Below are positions 37,024 to 45,415 of a stretch of 64,000 bases of DNA, piece after piece. This stretch comes from an uncultured Flavobacteriaceae bacterium. GTDB taxonomy: Bacteria > Bacteroidota > Bacteroidia > Flavobacteriales > Flavobacteriaceae. The translations under genes were made by a program, and so were the position numbers. The notes under the pieces were generated by a model that saw only the letters and a list, made by a program, of their open reading frames with translations, searched no databases and was not told the DNA's origin. Each line of letters begins with the position of its first letter. Position 1 is the stretch's first letter. The stretch spans positions 214,192 to 278,191 of the forward strand of contig CANLUH010000006.1 in assembly GCA_947494205.1 (NCBI GenBank). The letters run 5' to 3'.

Positions 37024-38049
37024 TTATTCAACTATAAATGACGAGTTTCTAACAATTAAGTTACTTCTAATTGTTACTGTTTTATTAATAATTAATTCTT
37101 CAGGGTTTTCAATTTCTTCAATAAGATATTTAATAGCCGTAGCTCCAATATGTTCTCCAGGCTGATCTATAGTTGTAAGTTTAGGTTCTATAATAGTAGA
37201 ATTTAACGAATTACTAAAACCTACTACTGCGATTTCCTGTGGTATTCTAATTTTATTTTTTTTCAATGTTTTAATCACACCTATTGCTGCACTATCTGTA
37301 ATTGCAAATATAGCATCTGGTCTATCTTTTAAGCTCAATAAAATATTAGTCAGCTGCTGTCCTTGCAGTAAAGAAATATCATCAACACTCAATATTATTT
37401 TGTCATCTATTGGAATATTGTATTCTTTTAAAGCTCGTAAATAACCTGCATATCTTTTTTCAGAATTATACGAATATTCGGTTTCTTTAATTATTGCTAT
37501 TCTTTTTCTTCCAATATTAATTAAATGCTCGACTGCATTAAAAGCGGCTTCTTCTTCATTGATAACAATTTGGGTGCAAGGTATTTTATTAGAAGCTTTA
37601 TCAAAAAGTATCAGTGGTAATCGATTCATTATTTGAATAATATTTTCGATATTTCTAGTTTTTTTAGACAAAGACATTAAAACTCCATCTACACCAAACT
37701 GCAACATAGTATTTAACATTTCTGTTTGTTTAACAATATCGTTATTAGATTCTGAAATAATAACGCGGTACCCTTTAAGTGAAGCTTCTGCCATAATACC
37801 TCTAAGAATAGTAGATGTAAAATAATGTGTAACATTAGGAACTATAACCCCTATAATATTGGTTCTATGGGACCTAAACCCTTTAGCAAAAATATTAGGG
37901 ACATAATTTAATTCATTAGCAACTCTTTTCACTTTTTCTTTTGTTTCAGCACTAATGTCTTGGTGATTATTTAAAGCTCGAGACACCGTTGAAATTGATA
38001 AATTAAGCTGATTAGCAATCTCTTTTAAAGTTGTATTTTTTTTTCTCAT
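37024..38049 (-). CDS. LacI-family transcriptional regulator of the glycoside locus
   Basis: 341 aa. The N-terminal HTH reads TLKEIANQLNLSISTVSRAL (about 7-26) with hinge VRRVANELNYVPN-like sequence, followed by a periplasmic-binding-protein-like effector domain (about 62-335, IIGVIVPNVTHYF and AVVGFSN). It is divergent from the TonB receptor gene across a 133 bp region that contains a GCAAACGTTTGC palindrome, so it probably represses that operon and itself until a sugar effector binds. The effector is not identifiable from sequence; the neighbours suggest a glycerate glycoside or its hydrolysis product. Confidence 0.92.
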   Translation of the reverse strand: MRKKNTTLKEIANQLNLSISTVSRALNNHQDISAETKEKVKRVANELNYVPNIFAKGFRSHRTNIIGVIVPNVTHYFTSTILRGIMAEASLKGYRVIISESNNDIVKQTEMLNTMLQFGVDGVLMSLSKKTRNIENIIQIMNRLPLILFDKASNKIPCTQIVINEEEAAFNAVEHLINIGRKRIAIIKETEYSYNSEKRYAGYLRALKEYNIPIDDKIILSVDDISLLQGQQLTNILLSLKDRPDAIFAITDSAAIGVIKTLKKNKIRIPQEIAVVGFSNSLNSTIIEPKLTTIDQPGEHIGATAIKYLIEEIENPEELIINKTVTIRSNLIVRNSSFIVE

Positions 38050-38078
38050 ATATCAAATTCAAAAAAATTAATTAATAT

Positions 38079-38101
38079 CAAACGTTCCCGCAAACGTTTG
38101 C
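38079..38101. promoter_or_regulatory. LacI-type operator in the divergent promoter region
   Basis: Perfect 12 bp palindrome GCAAACGTTTGC (38090-38101) preceded by a half-site CAAACGTT (38079-38086). The central CG and A/T-rich flanks fit LacI/GalR-family operators. It is 41 bp from the regulator's start and 82 bp from the receptor's start. Confidence 0.75.
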
Positions 38102-38182
38102 TTAACATTTTACTAATAAAATGATAAAAATAATATCATATTCTTAATATTTTAGCCATAACAAACAACTAATAACAATAAT

Positions 38183-40774
38183 ATGAAAAATATATTACTA
38201 ACAATCACTTGTTTTTTAAGTTTTAGTTTCATTTTTGCGCAAACTGAGATTAATGGAACAATAACAGATGAAACTGGCACACCAATTACTGGTGCTAATA
38301 TTATAATTAGTAATACTAGTAGCGGAACAATTTCTGATTTTGATGGAAATTTTAAATTGATTACTGATTTGTCTGGAAATCAAGTTATTAAAATCTCTTA
38401 CATAGGTTATAAAAACCACGAAGAGAATGTGTTACTAAACGGGTCTCCTATCACTTTAAATGTTTCGTTACAAGAGGGAGGAAACACACTAGACGAAGTT
38501 ATTTTAACAGCAACTTCAACTAGACGTTCCCAAAAAGAAACACCTTTATCTATTACTTCATTTGGAATAAAAGAATTAGCAAAAACAAATACCAGTAGCC
38601 AAGCAGATGTTTTAAGAAGTGTACCCGGTATCACCGCAGAAGGTGGTGGTGGTGAAGTTGCTTCTAACATTTTTGTAAGAGGCTTACCATCAGGAGGTCA
38701 ATATCAATTCAATCCTTTACAAATTGACGGAATGCCAGTTTTAAGTACTTTTGGTTTAAACTCTTCTGCACATGATGTGTACTTTAGAAATGATATTGGT
38801 ATAAAAAGTTTAGAATTTGTAAGAGGAGGGTCGTCTATACTTTATGGTGTTGGATCTGTTGCAGGTATTATAAATTATACGAGTGTTACAGGTACTAGCG
38901 AACAGAAAACAACACTTAGAACAGAATTAGCATCGAATTCTAGATACAAAGCAGACTTCCTTACTAGTGGACCTTTAGGAGGAAAAGATTCAAATACATT
39001 TTATGCTATATCCGGATTTTACAGATATGACGAAGGCCCACTAAAAACAGGATTAGCGACAGAAGGGTTTCAATTAAGAGGAAATTTAAAACATATAACA
39101 GAAAAAGGCTCTATAACTTTTTCTGGACAATGGATAGACGATAATGTACAGTTCTTTTTACCTTATCCATTACAAGGAGGCTCAAGAAGTAGACCTAACG
39201 GTAATGATGGTGAAGAAATTTTCACACTCCAAACTGCAGCTGCATCAGATATTTCATATACTACACCAGATGGCATATACAACTCTCCTATTGAAGATGG
39301 AGTCGCAACTAAGGGTGGTTATTTTTTAACAAACTTTAAGCATCGTTTTTCTGATGATTTCAAATTAGATGCAAAATTAAGGTATTCAAAATACGAACAT
39401 CAATTTAATTTATTCTTAGATGGAAGCGGAGTTAGTGGAGCTAAAGTAGTAGAAACACAACAAGAATACATAGATGCAAGAGGATTAACAGCTGGGGATT
39501 TTACATACTTAAACGGACAACCTTTAGCAACAAATGCACTTCTTTTTGAAAATAGAATACTAGATAGAGATAGACCTCTACAAGAATTAATGGCAGACAT
39601 AAAGTTTACAAGAACTACAGGTAATCATACTATTACATTAGGCTCATTTATGTCAAGATCTGAGGCTGGAGATTTTAATGTAATCACTAATTATTTAGGA
39701 GAATTTAATAATAGACCAAGACTAGTTAATGTTTCTGGTTACTCTATAAATGGTGTAACTAATAGAGGGGCAGCTTATACTAATAGAAATATTTCTAGTA
39801 ATAAAATCGCTGTTTTCTTAACTGATGAAATTAAATTAGACCGATGGAATTTAGATATAGGTATACGTTATGAAAGAGCTTCTGGCGATATTGAAAATGA
39901 AGGTAGCCAATCTTACACAGTAGATAATACAGGTATTACCAACTTAGATAATGTAGTCTGGGGAAATGGAAGTTTTACTCGTGGACATGTATCTGCAGAT
40001 GATTTTGCAATTGCACTAGCAGGTTTATATAAAGTAAATGATGATTTAAGTGCTTACGGAAACTTTTCTAGAGGTTATTTCTTTCCAGAATTAAGAGGAA
40101 CAAAATTCGATGCCTTTGGAAACCCATCATCTTATGAAACAGAAAAAATCCTACAAGGGGAATTGGGTATTAAATATTCTAAAAACAAACTCTCTGGTAC
40201 AGCTGCACTATACTCTGTATCATTAAAAGACAGAAGAGCTGTCAGTTTTGTAAACTCTGGGGCTGGTTTTACAGAGGAAGTAGATAATCAAGATACAAAT
40301 ACATTTGGTTTTGAAGGCACTTGGAAATGGAACTTTGCAGAAGATTTAAATTTTGGTGGATCTGTAACATACCAAAGTCATGAAATCACAAAATCTGAAA
40401 GTAATCCTGAATTTGAAGGTAATGAACTAAGAAGACAACCAAACCTATTAGGCTCATTAGCTTTCGATTATGACAACTCAGTATTCGATGCAAGCTTTGT
40501 TTATAATTATACAGGGGGAAAATTCTCAAACGATTCAAATTCAATAGAATTAGATGCCATTGGATTAGCAAACCTTAATTTAGGTTATTCCTTCCAATTA
40601 AGTGAAGATGGTGAAAATCTAAGGCTTGGAGCAAAAATATTCAATCTATTTAATTCTGATGGGATAACAGAAGGGTCACCTAGGTTGAATAATAGTCAAA
40701 CTGAAGAAGAGTTTTTTGTAGGAAGACCGGTATTACCAACAAGAATATTCCTTAACGCAACATTTAATTTCTAG
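38183..40774 (+). CDS. TonB-dependent receptor, glycoside uptake
   Basis: 863 aa outer membrane receptor. Signal peptide (1-20, ending FIFAQ), a carboxypeptidase-like regulatory domain (about 21-105, INGTITDETGTPITGANI), a plug domain (about 118-225, LRSVPGITAEGGGGE, NIFVRGLPSGGQYQF), and a 22-strand barrel ending in the C-terminal Phe of RIFLNATFNF. No SusD-type partner follows, so it is not a classical polysaccharide utilisation pair; small-molecule uptake fits better. First gene of the operon controlled by the LacI-type regulator; a hairpin separates it from the hydrolase gene. Confidence 0.93.
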   Translation: MKNILLTITCFLSFSFIFAQTEINGTITDETGTPITGANIIISNTSSGTISDFDGNFKLITDLSGNQVIKISYIGYKNHEENVLLNGSPITLNVSLQEGGNTLDEVILTATSTRRSQKETPLSITSFGIKELAKTNTSSQADVLRSVPGITAEGGGGEVASNIFVRGLPSGGQYQFNPLQIDGMPVLSTFGLNSSAHDVYFRNDIGIKSLEFVRGGSSILYGVGSVAGIINYTSVTGTSEQKTTLRTELASNSRYKADFLTSGPLGGKDSNTFYAISGFYRYDEGPLKTGLATEGFQLRGNLKHITEKGSITFSGQWIDDNVQFFLPYPLQGGSRSRPNGNDGEEIFTLQTAAASDISYTTPDGIYNSPIEDGVATKGGYFLTNFKHRFSDDFKLDAKLRYSKYEHQFNLFLDGSGVSGAKVVETQQEYIDARGLTAGDFTYLNGQPLATNALLFENRILDRDRPLQELMADIKFTRTTGNHTITLGSFMSRSEAGDFNVITNYLGEFNNRPRLVNVSGYSINGVTNRGAAYTNRNISSNKIAVFLTDEIKLDRWNLDIGIRYERASGDIENEGSQSYTVDNTGITNLDNVVWGNGSFTRGHVSADDFAIALAGLYKVNDDLSAYGNFSRGYFFPELRGTKFDAFGNPSSYETEKILQGELGIKYSKNKLSGTAALYSVSLKDRRAVSFVNSGAGFTEEVDNQDTNTFGFEGTWKWNFAEDLNFGGSVTYQSHEITKSESNPEFEGNELRRQPNLLGSLAFDYDNSVFDASFVYNYTGGKFSNDSNSIELDAIGLANLNLGYSFQLSEDGENLRLGAKIFNLFNSDGITEGSPRLNNSQTEEEFFVGRPVLPTRIFLNATFNF

Positions 40775-40802
40775 CTAAATTTTGATTAGTAGCTTTAACT
40801 AA

Positions 40803-40833
40803 AAACATTGGTGTATTAACATCAATGTTTTTT
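40803..40833 (+). terminator. hairpin between receptor and hydrolase genes
   Basis: An 11 bp stem (AAACATTGGTG / CATCAATGTTT, one G-U) with a 6 nt loop and six T, ending 14 bp before the next ATG. It could reduce transcription of the downstream catabolic genes relative to the receptor. Confidence 0.6.
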
Positions 40834-40846
40834 CATCTAATACTTT

Positions 40847-42166
40847 ATGAAACAAGCAATAATAGAGCAAGCAAAATCTATATTAAATTCAAATTTTAAA
40901 AAAGAGCAAGGTTTTACGATCCCCTGTGAAGGTTTATATCCTTTTCAATGGAACTGGGATTCTGGATTTATAGCTATTGGTTTTGCTCATTTCGATATAG
41001 AAAAAGCGAAACAAGAAGTTATAACATTATTAAAAGGGCAGTGGGGAAATGGTTTTATCCCACACATTCTATTTCATAATGATAGTGACACTTATTTTCC
41101 TGGTCCAGAATTCCACCAATCCAAATTACATCATCTAGCCTCGCAACAAGTAAATACAACAGGAATGACACAACCACCTGTTCTGGGTTTTGCACTTAAA
41201 GAATTATACGAAATAGTAGATGATAAACAAGATATATTACACTTTATTTCATCTCAAATAGATAAAGTATTTGAAAATCACAAATACTTTTATAACAATA
41301 GAGATCCAAAAAATGAAGGTTTAGTTTATATTTATCATAATTGGGAATCTGGCACAGACAATTCCCCTATTTGGGATGACATCTGGGAAACTTTTACACC
41401 TCCTCAATATGACTTTGAAAGAAGAGACACAACACATGTAGATTCATCGCAAAGACCAACCAATAGAGAGTATGATTATTATTTGTACCTTATAGAATTA
41501 GCTAAACAGCATCATTATAATGACAAAAAAATAGCAGAAACTTCTCCTTTTTTAGTACAAGACCCTCTATTTAATGCTATGCTTATTAAATCTAACGAAG
41601 CTTTAATCGATTTATATACCATTATTGGAGATAACACATCCAAAATAGACACATTATCAAAGTGGCAGAAAAAAAGCAAGACAAACTTTAACTCTAAATT
41701 ATTTAATAAAGAGCTAGGTGCTTATGTACATTATGATTTAAGAAACGAAAAACAAATCCCTTTTGTTTCGTCGTCGTCTTTTGCAGCTTTATATGCTAAT
41801 ATTCCAAATCCAGAACAGGCAAAAACACTTGTTAATACTATGATGACAAAGTTTGGAAATGACGATCAATATCTATGCGCTTCTTTTGATCCAACACACG
41901 ATAGGTTTAATCCACGAAAATATTGGAGAGGTCCAGTTTGGATTAATCTTAATTGGATGTTATATTATGGTTTAAAACATTATAATTTTAATGACATTGC
42001 TAAAAGACTAAAAGAAGATACAGTAGCGCTAGTTACTAAATATGGTTTTTATGAATATTTTGATTCTAGAAAATTGGAACGTCCAGATGAAAAAGGCGGT
42101 TATGGAGGAAACAACTTTTCTTGGAGTGCTGCACTTATAATAGACATATTAACTAAAGAAAAATAA
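40847..42166 (+). CDS. GH63-type glucosyl-/mannosylglycerate hydrolase
   Basis: 439 aa cytosolic (no signal peptide) inverting glycosidase with an (alpha/alpha)6-barrel pattern. Motifs of the mannosylglycerate-hydrolase branch of GH63: YPFQWNWDSGF (about 32-42), GNGFIPHI, HNWESGTDNSPIWDD (about 164-178, carrying the putative catalytic Asp), YWRGPVWINLNWMLYYGL (about 370-387), and GFYEYFD plus GGYGGNNFSWSAAL at the end with the putative catalytic Glu. Glycerate kinase two genes on strongly favours a glycerate glycoside as substrate; trehalase or other GH63 activities are the alternatives. Products would be hexose and glycerate. Confidence 0.8.
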   Translation: MKQAIIEQAKSILNSNFKKEQGFTIPCEGLYPFQWNWDSGFIAIGFAHFDIEKAKQEVITLLKGQWGNGFIPHILFHNDSDTYFPGPEFHQSKLHHLASQQVNTTGMTQPPVLGFALKELYEIVDDKQDILHFISSQIDKVFENHKYFYNNRDPKNEGLVYIYHNWESGTDNSPIWDDIWETFTPPQYDFERRDTTHVDSSQRPTNREYDYYLYLIELAKQHHYNDKKIAETSPFLVQDPLFNAMLIKSNEALIDLYTIIGDNTSKIDTLSKWQKKSKTNFNSKLFNKELGAYVHYDLRNEKQIPFVSSSSFAALYANIPNPEQAKTLVNTMMTKFGNDDQYLCASFDPTHDRFNPRKYWRGPVWINLNWMLYYGLKHYNFNDIAKRLKEDTVALVTKYGFYEYFDSRKLERPDEKGGYGGNNFSWSAALIIDILTKEK

Positions 42167-42171
42167 ACAAA

Positions 42172-43824
42172 ATGAATTGGTTAGACTATAGTATAATAAT
42201 TGGGTACATTATTTTTTTCTTAGCAATGGGTTTCTTTTTCAGAGAGAACAAAAATTCTAAAGATTACTTTTTAGGAGGTAAGAGTTTAGGGTGGTTTCCA
42301 TTAAGCTTATCAACAATGGCAACTCAATTATCTGCTATAAGTTTTATTTCTGCTCCTGCATTCGTTGGTCTAAAACTAGGAGGAGGAATGAAGTGGTTAA
42401 CTTTTGAGTTTGCCGTACCATTAGCTATGATCTTTATAATGATAATTATTATCCCTCCCCTATTTAGATCTGGCGTCGTAAGTATCTATGAATTTGTTGA
42501 AAAAAGATTTAGTGCGTCAACAAGGTTAATTTTAAGTATTGTATTTCAGATTAGTCGTGCTTTGGGTACAGGAGTAATGGTATACACTATTGCTATAATT
42601 TTACAAGCAGTATTAGATATAGATTATATGTACACCATACTCATTATAAGTGTTATCACCGTAGTTTACTCTTGGCAAGGAGGTATGAAAGCCGTAGTTT
42701 GGGGAGATGCAATACAGATGATTATTTTATTTTCTGGTCTAGTAATATGCCTTTACTTTGGTTGGACTTTATTACAAGAGCATGGTGGTTTAGCAGAAGG
42801 GATTAGCCCAGAAAGATTAACAGTTATTGATTTAAATTTAGGTATTGGAGAAGGTAACGAATATGGTTTTCTACCAATGCTAATTGGAGGTTTCTTTTTA
42901 TATGCCTCTTATTACGGTTGTGATCAAACACAAGCACAACGTCTATTATCTGCTAAAAATGAAAAAACAATTAGAACTCTATTAATGGCTAATGGACTTC
43001 TAAGATTCCCCGTTGTTTTAGTTTATTGCTTAATGGGTTTAGTTATAGGTGGCTTAATTACTGTAGCTCCAGATTTCATAGAAGATATTGCTTTTGCTAC
43101 ACAAAAGCACTTTCCTGAAGAATTTGCAAAAAACGGAATAAAACCAGATTTAATGATACCTGTATTTATAATAAAATATTTACCTCACGGACTAATTGGT
43201 ATTTTAATGGTAGGGATATTATCTGCTGCAATGTCTACACTAAGCTCTACTGTAAATTCGTTATCTGCAGTAACTGTAGAAGACTTTTTTAATAGAGGAA
43301 AACATAAAGGAGAATTATCTACAAAAAAGTATATGTTAGTTTCTAAACTATCGGTTGTCTTTTGGGGTATTATTTGCATTGCCAGTTCTTTCTTATTTGG
43401 AGGAAGTAAAAGCCCTGTTATAGAAATTATAAATGCAATTGGTTCTGTTTTTTACGGACCAGTTCTGGTAACTTTTATATTAGCGTTTTTTTCAAAAAAA
43501 GTAAACCATATAGGTATGAACACGGGTATTATCTCTGCAGTTTTGATTAATCTTATTTTTTCTAAAACAATGCAAGGTATTTTTAATGTAGACTTAGGTT
43601 TCGATATATTTTGGATTTGGCTTAACTTCACAGGTGTTATCATTGCTTTAGCAATCGCCTATATCGTAACTTATTTTACTAAAAACACTCCTATTAAAAA
43701 CATTTCTAGTTTAAACATATCCATTAAGAAAAGTGATTTTTTTATAAAAGAAGTATATGTATTAGGTGCTTTCTTTATAATCATTTTAATATTTAGTTAT
43801 TTTTTACCATCCTTTTTCAATTAA
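42172..43824 (+). CDS. sodium:solute symporter (SSS family)
   Basis: 550 aa inner membrane transporter with about 13-14 membrane helices. Family features: KDYFLGGKSLGWFPLSLSTMATQLSA (in parts, about 30-58), ALGTGVMVY, and GILSAAMSTLSSTVNSLSAVTVEDFF (in parts, about 345-370), the Na2-site region. It is 5 bp from the hydrolase gene and 11 bp from glycerate kinase, so it presumably imports the intact glycoside that the cytosolic hydrolase cleaves. Confidence 0.93.
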   Translation: MNWLDYSIIIGYIIFFLAMGFFFRENKNSKDYFLGGKSLGWFPLSLSTMATQLSAISFISAPAFVGLKLGGGMKWLTFEFAVPLAMIFIMIIIIPPLFRSGVVSIYEFVEKRFSASTRLILSIVFQISRALGTGVMVYTIAIILQAVLDIDYMYTILIISVITVVYSWQGGMKAVVWGDAIQMIILFSGLVICLYFGWTLLQEHGGLAEGISPERLTVIDLNLGIGEGNEYGFLPMLIGGFFLYASYYGCDQTQAQRLLSAKNEKTIRTLLMANGLLRFPVVLVYCLMGLVIGGLITVAPDFIEDIAFATQKHFPEEFAKNGIKPDLMIPVFIIKYLPHGLIGILMVGILSAAMSTLSSTVNSLSAVTVEDFFNRGKHKGELSTKKYMLVSKLSVVFWGIICIASSFLFGGSKSPVIEIINAIGSVFYGPVLVTFILAFFSKKVNHIGMNTGIISAVLINLIFSKTMQGIFNVDLGFDIFWIWLNFTGVIIALAIAYIVTYFTKNTPIKNISSLNISIKKSDFFIKEVYVLGAFFIIILIFSYFLPSFFN

Positions 43825-43835
43825 CTAGAAATAAT

Positions 43836-44960
43836 ATGAAAATTATTCTTGCTCCAGATAAATACAAAAATTCTTTAACAGGAATAGAATTTTGTGATAT
43901 TGTAGAGCATGCTGTAAAACAAGTTATTCCATCTTCAGAAATTATTAGACTACCATTAGCAGATGGAGGAGATGGAACTATAGATGTTATTAAATATTAC
44001 CTTGATGGAGAGCAAACGTATGCTACTGTAAACAATCCTTATTTTCAACCAATTCTAGCCTCCTACTTGTTTTCAAAAACTACAAAAACTGCTTTTATAG
44101 AAATGGCAGAAGCATCTGGGTTAAAATTACTAGAGACAAATAAACTAAACTGCAAAAGAGCTACAACTCTGGGTACTGGAGAATTAATAATGGATGCAAT
44201 AAAGAATGGTGCAAAACAAATTATTCTAGGAATTGGAGGTAGCGCAACAAATGATTGTGGTATAGGAATGGCATACGCTTTAGGTTATAGTTTTTATAAT
44301 GAGAATTACGAAACTGTTTTACCTATAGGAAAAAACCTTTCAGCAATAAAACATATTGAAAACACGAATGTTTACCCTGAGTTAAAAAATATACGTATAA
44401 AAGTAGCCATGGACGTCACAAACCCATTACATGGAGAAAATGGAGCTGCTTATGTCTATGCTAAACAAAAAGGAGCGTCTTTAGATGATATTAAAATGTT
44501 AGATAAGGGATTAAAGGATTTTTCAAAAGTTTTAGACAACCATTTTAACATAAAAAGCAACACTATTAAAGGAGGAGGTGCTGCTGGAGGTTTAGGAGTT
44601 GGTGCAATTGCATTTTTAAATGCAGCTCCTATTTCTGGTATAGATTTAATAAAAGAACTAGCAGATTTTGAGATTAAAATTAAAGATGCCGATTGGATTA
44701 TAACTGGAGAAGGTAAATTAGATTCTCAAACATTATCTGGAAAAGTAATAGATGGAATTATGATTTCTGCTATAAAAAACAACATTCCAATTGCAGCATT
44801 TTGTGGTTCTGTAGATTTAAATAAAGTAAAACTTAAACATTTAGGAATAACCTATGTAAAATCAATAATGAACAAAGCTAAAAATTTTGAAGATGCCATT
44901 AGTAATACTAAAAAATATTTAAATGACATCTCTTTAGAGTTTGCAAACTATATAAAATAG
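43836..44960 (+). CDS. glycerate kinase (2-phosphoglycerate-forming type)
   Basis: 374 aa GK-I family enzyme that phosphorylates D-glycerate, feeding lower glycolysis. Motifs: APDKYKNSLTG (6-16), RLPLADGGDGTIDVI (about 40-54), TTLGTGELIMDAI, GIGGSATNDCGIGMAYALG (about 130-148), GGGAAGGLGVGAIAF (about 250) and the WIITGEGKLDSQTLSGK signature (about 288-304). Last gene of the LacI-controlled operon. Its presence identifies glycerate as a product of the pathway. Confidence 0.95.
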   Translation: MKIILAPDKYKNSLTGIEFCDIVEHAVKQVIPSSEIIRLPLADGGDGTIDVIKYYLDGEQTYATVNNPYFQPILASYLFSKTTKTAFIEMAEASGLKLLETNKLNCKRATTLGTGELIMDAIKNGAKQIILGIGGSATNDCGIGMAYALGYSFYNENYETVLPIGKNLSAIKHIENTNVYPELKNIRIKVAMDVTNPLHGENGAAYVYAKQKGASLDDIKMLDKGLKDFSKVLDNHFNIKSNTIKGGGAAGGLGVGAIAFLNAAPISGIDLIKELADFEIKIKDADWIITGEGKLDSQTLSGKVIDGIMISAIKNNIPIAAFCGSVDLNKVKLKHLGITYVKSIMNKAKNFEDAISNTKKYLNDISLEFANYIK

Positions 44961-44992
44961 TCTTTATATATTTCTAAAATATATTAGAACAA

Positions 44993-45361
44993 TTAATCTT
45001 CAGCTTTCTCTTCTTTGTGATTATCTATTACCTCTTCATCTCTATATTTACAACATGGATGAACCGTTGCATAGGCTTCATCTGTTGCCTTTAAGGTTTT
45101 AGTATCGTGACCCACAGATGCTATTTTCTTCTGAATGGTTTCTAAATCTGTTTTTCGTTCATCGAAAATTAACTTTAGCTCGTGTGTTTTCACATTCCAA
45201 ACGGCAGATTTTACGCCTTTTGTTTTTAAGCTTGCTTTTTCAATACGTTGTTTACACATCATACAAACACCATCGACTTCTAGAGACGCTCTTGCATTCT
45301 TGTTTTGTGCAAATGTTACTGTACTTATTAGCATTAAAGCTACTATTATAATTTGTTTCAT
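44993..45361 (-). CDS. secreted HMA-domain metal-binding protein
   Basis: 122 aa: signal peptide (1-18, ending TFAQ) followed by a heavy-metal-associated domain with the CxxC pair in VDGVCMMCKQRIEKA (about 30-44). A second Cys pair lies at HPCCKYRDE near 101, and the tail is acidic. A periplasmic soft-metal (probably Cu+) chaperone role is inferred. Last gene of the minus-strand metal locus, 54 bp after the TonB receptor. Convergent with glycerate kinase. Confidence 0.85.
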   Translation of the reverse strand: MKQIIIVALMLISTVTFAQNKNARASLEVDGVCMMCKQRIEKASLKTKGVKSAVWNVKTHELKLIFDERKTDLETIQKKIASVGHDTKTLKATDEAYATVHPCCKYRDEEVIDNHKEEKAED

Positions 45362-45415
45362 AATCTGTTTATTTAAGTCATATCCGCTTAGGTTGGATAT
45401 CTTTTTTATTAGTGT

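Noticed and set aside
40847..42166. Trehalase
   Set aside because: GH37 trehalase and GH63 share (alpha/alpha)6 barrels and WGP-type motifs, but the HNWESGTDNSP and YWRGPVWINLNW motifs and the glycerate kinase in the operon favour the glycerate-glycoside branch.
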